From: Acanthosoma haemorrhoidale | Taxonomy: Eukaryota > Arthropoda > Insecta > Hemiptera > Acanthosomatidae | Reading direction: 5' to 3' | Length of the DNA: 64,000 bases | Assembly: GCA_930367205.1 (NCBI GenBank) | Contig: OV884011.1 | Coordinates: 165,023,226-165,087,225, forward strand | Shown: positions 22,057-31,500 of the stretch, one piece after another | How the letters are laid out: each line of letters begins with the position of its first letter | How positions within the stretch are numbered: the stretch's first letter is position 1 | Made by a program: the position numbers and the translations under genes | The notes under the pieces: generated by a model | Seen by the model: the letters and a program-made list of their open reading frames with translations, nothing else | The model's database searches: none | What the model was told of the DNA's origin: nothing

Positions 22057-23072
22057 CACTGGCGTATCACCAAGGAAAAACCAACCACCGCGGTGGGCAG
22101 GAGACGGCACAAGCACTACGAAGGCGCTATTTTTGGTGGGGGATGCAGCGGACTATTCAGGAGGTAATCGGAGCATGCGAAGTTTGTCAGAAGACGAAAT
22201 ATGATAGACATCCCCCGCAGGGACTCCAGGAGGAATCACCCACAGCAGAAGCACCACTGACGGAGATTCAAGTGGACACCTTCACGTGGCGGGGTTTTAA
22301 GTGGGTCACTATCATCGACCCATTTAGCAAAGTGGCTATGGCCTACGCGGTGGGAGACAAGTCATCAGATTCCATATTACAAGCCCTCAACACATGGTTT
22401 CAATTCTACGGCATACCAGAGAGGATCTCGTCGGACGGGGGACGGGAGTTTGACAATGCAACCGTGAGAGCCGAAATGCAAAAACGGGATGTGGCATGGC
22501 ATTTTAATACCCCCGGGCATCCCAAGAGCAGGGGAACCATCGAAAGGTTACACAGCACCCTCAGCGACCACTTACGCGTGTACCAGGTGGATAAAGGCCT
22601 GTCGGCGAACGTAGCGATGCCAATGGCGGTGGCGGCATACAACCACTCGATACATGCCACGACGGGGTTAGCACCCTTCGAAATTTTGTTCGGATTACGA
22701 GTGAGACCGAGGAACTGGCCAGAGACGGTGGCGGATGAGGGAATGGTGGCACAGCTCCATAACACCCACATACAGCTCGGAAAGATGTGGTACAAAGTAC
22801 GCGATAAGATATTGCGCGAAAAATCCAAGCGCGTGGCGTGGGCAAATTTGAAGGTGCGGGATCGCATAGGAGCAATATCGATTGGGACCCTTGTGTACAG
22901 AAAAGTCGTGTCAAATCGTAGTAAGGAACTTGTTCGGTATGAGGGGCCCTTTAAGGTCATCGTAATTCGGGAACATAATCTCGTGACCATCGAGAGTATG
23001 ACCACCCCAAAGAAGAGGCGAACCGTTCACATTGAACAGTTGAAACTCCCAACACAGGGGGGAGGGTGTTGA
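21861..23072 (+). CDS. Gypsy pol, integrase part (separate frame)
   Basis: This 403-codon frame encodes the integrase that inserts the cDNA. The zinc-binding HHCC motif is His70, His76, Cys106 and Cys109. The catalytic triad is Asp139 (QVDTF), Asp192 (SSDGGREF) and Glu228 (GTIERLHSTL), a D,D35E spacing. The C-terminal region has the LVRYEGPFKV block and ends shortly before the TGA at 23070. The ATG at 21861 is probably not a real start: the frame overlaps the previous one by 196 bp and a one-base shift is needed to join them. Whether that is an old indel, a sequencing error or programmed shifting cannot be told here. Confidence 0.92.
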   Translation: MDAWRSGQEQHAERYHSHHLFVGNATVWDKIKKLWQKELLGVDRSFIRCLSVVQTLQDEEQQREVTLAYHQGKTNHRGGQETAQALRRRYFWWGMQRTIQEVIGACEVCQKTKYDRHPPQGLQEESPTAEAPLTEIQVDTFTWRGFKWVTIIDPFSKVAMAYAVGDKSSDSILQALNTWFQFYGIPERISSDGGREFDNATVRAEMQKRDVAWHFNTPGHPKSRGTIERLHSTLSDHLRVYQVDKGLSANVAMPMAVAAYNHSIHATTGLAPFEILFGLRVRPRNWPETVADEGMVAQLHNTHIQLGKMWYKVRDKILREKSKRVAWANLKVRDRIGAISIGTLVYRKVVSNRSKELVRYEGPFKVIVIREHNLVTIESMTTPKKRRTVHIEQLKLPTQGGGC

Positions 23073-23411
23073 ATGTGCGTAAGATGGTGTGCCCTCGATC
23101 CGATACGGAGCAACTGATCCGGAATCATATGTTTCACATGTTCACATTCACATGTGCTGCTCAGAGAGAGTTTTTGTTTTCATTATATATATTGTGGATG
23201 TTCCATTTTTTTTTACCTGGCAGCCACCGGGTCCAGGGCGAATGTATTATTTTTTGTTATTATTATTTTTGTTTTATTTCTGTATTATCTCTTTTCTTTG
23301 TTTTTTTGTGAGGACTATGAATATATTAGACCGTAAACGTGATGTAAGGGATTACAGGCTGTGTGCTGAGTGCGGCGGACCTTGGAGTTTACGAAGAGAT
23401 ATGCGTAAACT
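23073..23411 (+). other. Gypsy 3' non-coding region
   Basis: Between the integrase stop and the polypurine tract lie about 340 bp. A 112-codon frame (23089-23427) with hydrophobic stretches runs into the LTR and lacks the cleavage site, glycosylation and length of an envelope gene. I treat it as non-coding. Confidence 0.6.
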
Positions 23412-23421
23412 GGCAGGGGGG
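23412..23421 (+). promoter_or_regulatory. Polypurine tract
   Basis: GGCAGGGGGG lies immediately before the 3' LTR start AGTTAAGG. It primes plus-strand synthesis in LTR elements. Confidence 0.8.
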
Positions 23422-23605
23422 AGTTAAGGTTCGGACGTCGTAGGCAGCCAGCCTAATCCTTAAGTCATCGGGATGTAAACATCCCGAATGTATTTAGAGA
23501 GGCTTTAAAAGCTCAAATAAAAACAGTCTTGTGACAACTCTCGTTCAGTAACTACATTCAACCTCTTTCCTTTTTCTTCTCATTTTTCGTTGACGATCGT
23601 TAACT
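23422..23605 (+). repeat. 3' LTR (184 bp)
   Basis: Identical to 18486-18669 except for A at 23582 in place of G at 18646. Confidence 0.95.
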
Positions 23606-23835
23606 TAAACTAGCACTGCATAGGAAAAGATAGCTTCCATGCTGACGACGGTTGTCGTGGCCCTACAAACTTTACCTAGTAGCGTCTCTCCCAGCGAACC
23701 AGTCTGCTTCTCTCCGGTTCACACTCACCTTTGGGATCCGGACGGTTTCCGCCTACCCTCAGATACCGAGTGTGAACATCCGGTCATAGCCTATTCAACT
23801 TTCTCTCTCTCTCTCCGTCACCAGGAATAGAATAG
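23606..23835 (+). repeat. Dispersed repeat, related to part of the 747-bp insertion at 53.3-54.1 kb
   Basis: AAACTAGCAC near 23607, ACGACGGTTG(T/C)CGTGGCCCT near 23644, TTCACACTC and TTTGGGATC near 23720-23740, and CAGATACCGAGTGTGAA near 23760 all recur in the same order at 53707-53835. A conserved inverted pair TTCACACTC/GAGTGTGAA is present in both copies. The gypsy 3' LTR abuts this repeat directly. Confidence 0.75.
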
Positions 23836-25020
23836 GACAACTAGACCTCCTCGTGACGACCCTATACTATACTTTGAAAGTCACTATATGTTTAATAGTT
23901 TATTATATACATAAAATGTCGTAGGTAGGCAATCTAACTCCAGAAAAAATTTAAAACAAAGATCTTTATGACAGCTCCCTCTGAACAAGTAAAGGCGTTT
24001 ATATTTTTAATTTATTGTTCTTTTAAAAGTTAATACAATGCTAATTGAGATACGCAACGTGTGTGAACACTTACAGGCAGTATGATTTCCAAATGCGCTT
24101 GCACGAAAATCATCAATTTGCACTGTAAGGAACTTGATATCGGGAAATGTTAGACCATATCAAGTGAGCACAAAAAGGCTTCAAATTGCTAGTAATCCCA
24201 AATGAAAAATTTCACCTTTTTTCGAGTTGGAGCATCCTGAAGTAAACCCTTAAACTACAGTATAAATCTATCGGAAAAGAGAGAGAGAGGCAAACTGATG
24301 AAAAGTAAATAGCCACTCGTAACACTTTTACTGGGAAATCGTGCTGGGCGAGGGGGGGGGGGGAGGATGGTAGCAGAAGTTAGCGGTAATAAATATGAAG
24401 GGGCTTCATACAGCTGATGAGGCGCATCTGTTGCTGGGACCCATCGCCAATTCCATCTTCAATACTGCAAAGTGCCGGAGGGAAAAGTTCCCAGTGAGCC
24501 GCCCTACCGGGGGTTGAGGGATCTAACTCTTAAAAAATAACTCGGGCAAAACTTGCTCCGCTTAAAAACTCTTTACAAACTTCGCCGTGTTCCAGAGTTG
24601 CCCCTGAATGACGTGTGACTTCATCCTTCGTACAGGCTTCTTCCTCTCTGGCTTTAAGTTTTCTCAAATGGGACTTTGATTTAGGAATATTTTAAGACTT
24701 GCTATAATCAAAGAAAGGGTAGGAATGAGAAAGACACATTGCTCGAATGAAACTCTGTGATGAGATCACTTTTTAGAGACGAACGTGGGAACGCCCATTC
24801 GAAGAGCTACCAGCCAGATAGTTCAAGCTTTGAATCTGTTAACACTTCTTGCCAATACGAAAGTGTTTTATGTTAATGATGAGGAAGGATGAGCTGGTAT
24901 ACGATTGGGTATTTGTCCAGGTTAGTGAAAAGGAGACGAAGGTAACCAATATAAGCCTCCGATTCTACGGTTTGTAATTTTAATGTTTGTAAATATAGCT
25001 TTAGGTGAAATATACAATAG
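23836..25020. other. No recognisable gene
   Basis: AT-rich with scattered stops. A G run (about 14) lies near 24350-24363. Nothing else recognised. Confidence 0.55.
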
Positions 25021-25890
25021 GGGGACTGGAAAGTGAGGTCATTTTTTTTTTTACATTAAGGCAAAAAATAAATTTTTAACAAGTTTTCGTTTTTAATCAA
25101 TGATGTAATCGCATACGTTATCATCACCCTTTTGCCATCTAGTGTGCAAATTTTCAATGCCGAATCGATAAAAATCAATTGGTTTTTGTGCAAAATATCT
25201 GGAGATGGCATTTTGGACATCATCCGAATTTTCAAATTTTTAGCGATCGGAACTAATGCAAATGGATTGGGCAATATTAGGTGAGTATGGTGGGTGAGGC
25301 TGGAGATGAAAGATGAGTCCTCGCATTAATCGGCACGAAGTACAGCTCCATAAGCTAAGTCAGGTTTACACTCCAAAAAGGCGCCTTTGTGTGTTTGGTG
25401 GAGTATTCGCTTGGTCGTTCATCGCTAATACCTGGAAAAAGTGTGAATGCAGATCTTAACAGTGAACAAGTGGATCGAGTAAATCAATCTTTAATTGAAA
25501 ATTTCCCAATGATTGTCAATAAAAAAGTCGTTATTTTTCAACACGATAATGCAAGACCCCACTGCTCCTATTTTTTCTGCAAGAACCGTGGAAAAAATGA
25601 ATGGGGTGGGAGGTATTGTCCCAACCACCATACTCGCCCGGTATCGGTTTTCCATTTATTCCGATCACTACATTCTCTAATTGGCTAAAAAATTCAAAAT
25701 TGGATGATGTCAAAAATGGCATCTCCAGATATTTTGCTCTAAAAGCAATTGATTTTGATCGATCAGGCATTGAAAATCTCGCAAAAGGTTGCTCATAACG
25801 AGGGTGATCATTGATCAAAAACAATAACTTGTTAAAAATTTATCTGTTTGAATTTAATGTAAAAAAAACGACATTACTTTCATCATTACG
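25021..25890. mobile_element. Palindromic mariner relic (two 3' halves in inverted orientation)
   Basis: The right part (about 25385-25890, plus strand) encodes the C-terminal half of a mariner transposase: EYSLGRSSLIPGKSV, LNSEQVDRVNQSL, VIFQHDNARPH (second catalytic Asp), then DDVKNGISRYFALKAIDF. The left part (25021 to about 25340) carries the same 3' half on the minus strand, including PPYSPN and the GIENL-type end. The outer ends form an inverted pair (GAAAGTGAGGTC at 25029; GAAAGTAATGTC on the minus strand near 25880). Arms of about 200-240 bp flank a central piece. Confidence 0.75.
25385..25840 (+). pseudogene. Mariner transposase C-terminal fragment
   Basis: The frame 25389-25688 covers the block leading to HDNARPH, the mariner signature around the second catalytic aspartate. 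A frameshift near 25590-25610 moves the YSPG-type block and the rest (ISRYFALKAIDFDRSGIENL) into the frame of 25601-25798, which ends in a stop at 25796-25798. The N-terminal DNA-binding half and the first catalytic Asp are missing. The protein is inactive. Confidence 0.75.
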
Positions 25891-25924
25891 TTAATATATA
25901 TATATATGTATTTCGCCAGGATTG

Positions 25925-26730
25925 GGTAATTGGGCCTGTAGGTCCCACTGCTGTTGAGTGCAATCTGGCCTCCTTTTTTGCACTAAGCTAAGTGAAGTGA
26001 GGGTACGGGGTGGGTGAGTGCCTCTCGAACCTCTTCCCTTTAACTTGTGGTGCTCCTCAAGAAGTGGTTTTGTCTCCAGTTCTTTTTAACATGTACACCT
26101 CTTACATTGCTGAGACAAAACTACAAGAAGGCTACAACGATTGATTTTGCTGACGACATTGCGTTTTACAGCAGCAGCATGAGTGCACAAAGAGCTCTTG
26201 CACAGGCCAAGTCAGTTTGTGACGTGATCAGTGACAGGCTGGGCATGTTAAACATCAGCGTAAACGCCGGGAAGACCAACTGCGTAATCTTTTCCTTCCA
26301 AAAGGGGAAAAAATCCTTGGCAAAATCGTATAGCGTGGGAGGGCAAGAGAACTCACCAGCTTTCTCAATGCACTATCTGGGCATGAAAATGGATAGGGAT
26401 CTCCATTTCTTCTCATTTTTGAAACAGAATAGAAAAAGTACGACAAAGGTCTTACCGGCTATCGCACTTGCAAACTTCACCTAACCTGTCGCCTCGTCTT
26501 AAATTGATGATATATAAATGTGTCCTCCGGCCAGCTCAGTTGTACGGTGCCCCGCTATTTACTCACTTGACTGACAATACAGCCAAAAGTCTCCAACCCG
26601 TTGCTTGGAGATTTTTGACTCGTTGCAGCACCTGTCAAACCCAGTGTTTAACGCTATGATCCCAGCACCGCATCGATGGCCGTCCGGGAAAATTAGGTTT
26701 TAGTTTATTTAGATTTAATTTAGTATTAGC
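25925..26730 (+). mobile_element. LINE-B copy 2, truncated
   Basis: It starts upstream of the RT catalytic motif (CTTGTGGTGCTCCTCAAGAA), keeps FADD (26146-26157), NISVNAGKTNCVIFSFQKGK and YLGMKMDRDLHF, then the RT C-terminus with an internal deletion near 26598, and a short 3' UTR (GGAAAATTAGG, GGTGAGCCCTATCA). Confidence 0.85.
26047..26484 (+). pseudogene. LINE-B RT fragment with FADD motif
   Basis: A 145-codon frame carrying the RT catalytic FADDIAFYS, then the thumb region. It is the best-kept RT piece of LINE-B in the window and matches the copies at 3.75, 53.2/54.1 and 57.9 kb. It lacks the upstream RT motifs and the endonuclease, so it is inactive. Confidence 0.8.
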
Positions 26731-29344
26731 ACAACTCATTCTTAAGGTGAGCCCTATCATTTTGTATGTTCACACAATTGTATGTAGTCTGTACGTACTC
26801 CTATCATAGCGAAATTCTTGTAAACCTTAGAAATTATATAAAATGTATTATGATAAACACAATGTGCATTCATGTAATGATTCCATATTGTGAAAACTGT
26901 AAATAAATTTAAATACTTTGTACTACATAAAGGGTTAAAAAAAAAGAGAAGTAATTGTACAACTTGTAACTGTTGTTTAATATTGCAAACTAAACTCATC
27001 AACTAGCACACACAAGCATAAAATCTAAGAAAAATTAACGCTATTTTAGCTAGTTTGTCGAAAAATGGGTTAACAATCGCAGAAAATCGCCATAATGAGT
27101 GTATTTATTACATTAACTCTCAAGAAATCAAAAATATCTGTTGCAGCTGAACTTAAGAGCAGTACTCTAATAATGAACTTAAAAACTAATATCGGCAGTA
27201 AAATTATCACGTTTTTTTTAGAACAGAAAGATATTATCAGAAAAATGAATTACTGCAGTAGGTAATCGTAGGTAATCAATACATACAGGACCATTACGCG
27301 CTTTCCAGCAGCTTCTTCAGTTAGTGGAAAAGTAAACCAGTCGAAAGTATTCTGTATCAAGGATCTGGTGAACAGTTTAAAGTGTCTTTAATTCAGAAAA
27401 GAAGATTGAAGACACGATCCGGCTCACAAAGCCGCAATTACTTTTTCGCAGCATCTGAAGTCTCATCAAGATTTTTAAATACAAAGAGCCCTTTGTACTT
27501 CATATCTTTGTCAAGAACCTTTGCCAACTTCAACTTTTCCTGTCTCAAAATGGCAGATGTTGAACCACTGAAAGCGTGAAGAAATACGAGTAATATATAT
27601 TTTCTTTAACTTTGTTTTGACGTTTTGAAATGGGTTTTGGAAATAGAAGACGTTCCTGACTTTCCTTAGCTGGACTTAATCAAAAACAAGCAATCGCTAT
27701 TAGGAGCTGATAATTACTAGTAATATAATAGTAATAATAATTACTAGAAGATCAATGTCTTCTGCTACTACACATTATTCAGAGTTGTAAATTCTGAATT
27801 TTATATTTTATATAGCTTTAATGACAATGCTTGTGTCGTCATCCTCTGCTCTGTAGCTCCCCGAGTTCGGCAGCAAAGTTTCCATATGAAAATTTCTGAA
27901 TGACCAATTGTACCCTTCATTCGAGAGCAATTTATCTTTGTCAGTAGCATTGTATCAAATTCTTAATTTAATAATTTTTCTTTATTGTTTTAGATGCATC
28001 GACAATATTTGGCTTGAAATTAATTTAAGCTTCGTTATTAGTTTAATTTTTTTTGGAAATTTTTTTAATTCATAGGTGGCATCTTTTTCACAAAAAAATC
28101 AATAAAATCGAACAGAAATCGAATTCGATCATCTAGTGATGCTAGGCCCACAATACAACATCAATATAGGACTACTTGTTGCAGATGTTTCTGCATTTTT
28201 GAGAAACTGTTCAGTTTTATCATTAAACAAAACGTGTTTATTTTTATTTCATTTTTGACTGCTGTCTATGAAAGTTGGCATACTTTTTCTTCTACTGTCG
28301 TCACCTGACCTCGTAAACTATCACTACAAATGAAAGACCTTGAATCCGCCATCACTCTTCACAGAAGGCACACTAAAATACTTAGATAACTGAAACTTGA
28401 ATTTTAAGTTTAAACATGGAGGAAAAGAAAAATTCTTCTAACCACAATTTAGCATCACAAAAAAATACCTTTCAGTACAATTAATGAAAGAGTTAACGAA
28501 ACGTTTGTTGAAATTTGGAGTGTTCGCATTCTGGCACAAGAACCAAGACGGTAGGATATACAAATGTATTATTCATTTTACAAGCTGGAAATTAGGTTTA
28601 AAATACAAAACACGATTTTTTTTTAGTAATTGGAAAAATGGTCGTTCCTTCAACTCACATATATTCCTAACGACTTGTCGTAATTCCAAATATATGGTGT
28701 TTATTCGACGTCGAATTATATATGTAGTTTAATTTATAAAGGATTGATATTTTACTATAAATGCATCGGTTAGAAGTTATTAGAGAAAATCTGCAAAAAA
28801 GTCTGAAAATGTATAGTTTTTATAATAGGTAGGCCTCCATACTGCAGTAGCAGAAAATTGCTGCAAACTTCAATAAACTCTTTTTGCATGCAAATGAAGA
28901 GATTAAAACCGATTCCACCTTTTCGGGAATTATTTAGCCCCCCCCCCCCGCTATTTTGCCCTTTGGCCTGTGTTCCCTCGGCCTTCTACCAACGGCTCTC
29001 GAACCGACATAAAATGTCCACCGACATGACGAAAACTCCATTTTTCATGCTTCTCCCCATAGACGCGTATTACTGAAAAAATGTATCCGTAGAAAAGGTT
29101 TAATTATAGATACATTAAACCGTCCGTATGGCCACCCTGCTAAAAATGGACAAGTAACACTGTTTGCTCCGATATCGGCGGAGGTTGATAAATGAAAGAT
29201 ACTATTTATTAATGGACTATAATGTCTTTAAAAGGTAGTAGTATATTTTTCTCAATCTGTACGAATCTGACTTTGTTCACGAATCAATTTGGTAAAGTCC
29301 CTCATTTACGAACAAACAATCAACTCATATCGAAATGATCTACT
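26731..29344. other. AT-rich stretch, no recognisable gene
   Basis: Frames at 26757-27002, 27382-27579, 28484-28732 and 28858-29076 show no domain. Homopolymers include a C run near 28940-28950. Confidence 0.5.
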
Positions 29345-30005
29345 AGCTAATATCTCTATGTCGCTTTTTTTTTTTTTTTTTTGGTGTTTTTTTTTGTTGT
29401 TTTTTCGTGTTTTTTTTGGTGTTTTTTTGTTTCTTTCTTTCATAGCCCCTTTAAATTTACAGATAATTATAGATCCTCAGGTGAATCTATTTACAAATTA
29501 TTTTTGTATTTCCTGTTAGCGATGCTACATTATATACAGGTTTTGTTATTTTATTTATTTTTATTTTTTTTTTTTTTTTTCCTTAGCTCTCAAACTTATA
29601 AAATAGGATGTGGGAAAATTAATTTGGGCTAATGAGTGCCTTTCACTAAGGGGAGTCCCCCATTTGAAGGATGTATGAGAATGATATAGGGTGGGGTATG
29701 CCTAAAGGCATAAAATGTTATTTTATAAAAATTATAAAATGAATAAACAAGTATAATGATATACATTATACGTGACTGGACTAAGCTGACTAATAAAAGT
29801 GATGGGGCTCACCTTTTTGATTAAACTTACATACTAATTCTTAGCGTAATTTTTTCTTGACTGTTGCCATCGATGCGGGAGGGGTGTTGGGATCATAGTG
29901 GTAAACACTGGGTTGGTTAGATGCTCTAACGAGTCAAAAAACTTGATGTGTCTCCGGCGGATGAACTCACCCACCGACGGCACGCCAACCAACGGGTTTT
30001 TTTTG
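29345..30005 (-). mobile_element. LINE-B copy 3 with nested LINE-C insertion
   Basis: Minus-strand LINE-B 3' UTR from a poly-T tract (29366-29440, the reversed A tail) through CATAGCCCCTTTAAATTTAC to the RT C-terminus (RRRHIKFF equivalent) at 29935-30000. The LINE-B sequence is split at 29555-29715 by a LINE-C 3' end. Confidence 0.85.
29544..29726 (-). mobile_element. LINE-C 3' fragment nested in LINE-B, 11-bp target duplication
   Basis: The insert is 29555-29715. It starts with the reversed poly-A tail and CCTTAGCTCTCAAACTTATA, and includes CCATTTGAAGGATGTATGAG. It is flanked by TGTTATTTTAT at 29544-29554 and 29716-29726. Uninterrupted LINE-B copies have this sequence once. Confidence 0.88.
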
Positions 30006-30087
30006 TTAGTTTTTTTAGCTGACCTGACCTAAAAAAACAACAAAATAAAACAGAAACATTTGAAATGAATGTCATATTTCAATTCCA

Positions 30088-30195
30088 TTTTTTTTTTCTT
30101 TCATAGCCCCATTAAATTTACAGATAATTATATATAATTATAGATCCTCAGGTGAATCTATTTATAAATTATTTTGTATTTCCTGTAGCTTCATT
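30088..30195 (-). mobile_element. LINE-B copy 4, 3' tip only
   Basis: Poly-T then CATAGCCCCATTAAATTTAC and ATAGATCCTCAGGTGAATCT, matching the LINE-B 3' terminus; about 100 bp long. Confidence 0.8.
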
Positions 30196-30819
30196 CAATT
30201 CCATGGAATTTCTGTAGCTATTTGAATTGGAAACAATCACAATATTTATGGGAGTTAGAAACCTCTATTGAATATGGAACAGGAACACTCGATCGAGTGA
30301 CACACTAGGCAGAAAAAAAAAAGGAATAATTTATTCAAACCATTGTGAAAAAAATTCCGTCGCTTTGAAATGTCCTTCAATGACTTCGGGTTTCAAAAGT
30401 TATTTTGTTATTTTTAATTGTATGTGTCTGTCGTGTTTCATATTCCGCTTGAGTGTTAAATATTCATGGAGATGTTTAGATAACATTAGTGTTATATTTT
30501 TTTAAATTGTTGTACCAGAGAAAATTAGGCAGTCCTACGCAAACATGGTAAATTTATAATTAAACCAAGAAGGAAATAGTCCTGAGTAAATAATTCATTC
30601 AATAAATGAATTAACGCCTTCATGATAAGAAGGAACTTGATTTGCTTATCAAAAATAATCGTTTATAATTTTTTTGATATAAGTTTCCTTCACTGGTGTA
30701 TCCTCGGTGGCATGAGGTCTTCGGGGCAGATTCTGGATGAATACATTCTATGAATCTTGGTATAAGCGTGAAGTAAAGTGTGAGAGTGTAATGATGGTAT
30801 GAGTCATAACATCCAGAGT

Positions 30820-30925
30820 GATCCTTGTGGGACGTCCAATAGAAAAAATAGAAATACCATTAAATTTGTTTTAAAATATCCGATAGATATAAAATGTATT
30901 ATTACGCCAATATACATATATACAA
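30820..30925 (+). repeat. Short direct repeat, copy 1
   Basis: GATCCTTGTGGGACGTCCA followed by an A-rich stretch and TATAAAATGTATTATTACGCC then AATATACA. The same order recurs at 31416-31500. Confidence 0.65.
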
Positions 30926-31415
30926 CTTTAGCTTTGTTCTCAGAGATCATTTGCATTTAAAGAACTCATATGCGTTAAATATTTGCATATCCAGACGTAA
31001 TGTTATTAATTACTAGTTGGAGTATGTAATTACATTTTTTCAATGATTAGTAACTAAATGAAAAAAATAAGTTCTCACTATGATGGTACTTTTTTCTACA
31101 GCTCTTAATCAAAACAATTTCAAAAATATATTCATCACGTACTTCGTAGTATGTAGTTTTGGTAAGATGTATTAGAGAAAGAGGACAAAAAACGAAAAAT
31201 ACAATCTCTGCCCATTTTCCAGTTTTTTAACCCATTTCTCTATCACTCTATCAAGCTTTTTAAAGACAGCTCAGGTGCGATTAAAAATTAAAGGTCTGAT
31301 TTATGGATTTTTGCCATGACTAAGGTCATGTCTTTGAATAAGGTATATCAAAAGTAAATTTAAATATGCTGCTGTAAAACCGAACTCAAAATAACGATTG
31401 TATGTGGGCATCAAT

Positions 31416-31500
31416 GATCCTTGTGGGACGTCCAAAAAAAAAATAGATCAGTTTTAATATTCTATCAGTATAAAATGTATTTTTACGCCAATATACAAGC
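31416..31500 (+). repeat. Short direct repeat, copy 2
   Basis: GATCCTTGTGGGACGTCCA, A run, TATAAAATGTATTTTTACGCC, AATATACA: the same block as 30820-30925, about 600 bp away, with a shorter middle. Confidence 0.65.

Larger units (their letters stand above)
18486..23605 (+). mobile_element. Ty3/gypsy LTR retrotransposon, 5.1 kb, both LTRs present
   Basis: Order: 184-bp LTR, tRNA-Phe primer binding site, leader, gag with zinc knuckles, protease-RT-RNase H, integrase, about 350 bp of non-coding DNA, polypurine tract, 184-bp LTR. Protease, RT, RNase H then integrase is the Ty3/gypsy order. The LTRs begin AGTTAA and end GTTAACT. The site is a TA repeat, in keeping with the alternating-base targets known for gypsy-type errantiviruses. 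The two LTRs differ at one base (G at 18646, A at 23582), implying a recent insertion. No clean target duplication is visible: TATA on the left, TAAA on the right. No envelope gene is recognisable. Confidence 0.95.

Noticed and set aside
22406..23005. Minus-strand frame of 199 codons
   Set aside because: Shadow of the integrase gene; integrase motifs are unambiguous on the plus strand.
23089..23427. Possible envelope gene after integrase
   Set aside because: It is too short, runs into the LTR, and shows no furin-type site or fusion-protein features.
29381..29632. Phe-rich frames of 76-83 codons
   Set aside because: They come from poly-T tracts that are reversed LINE poly-A tails.
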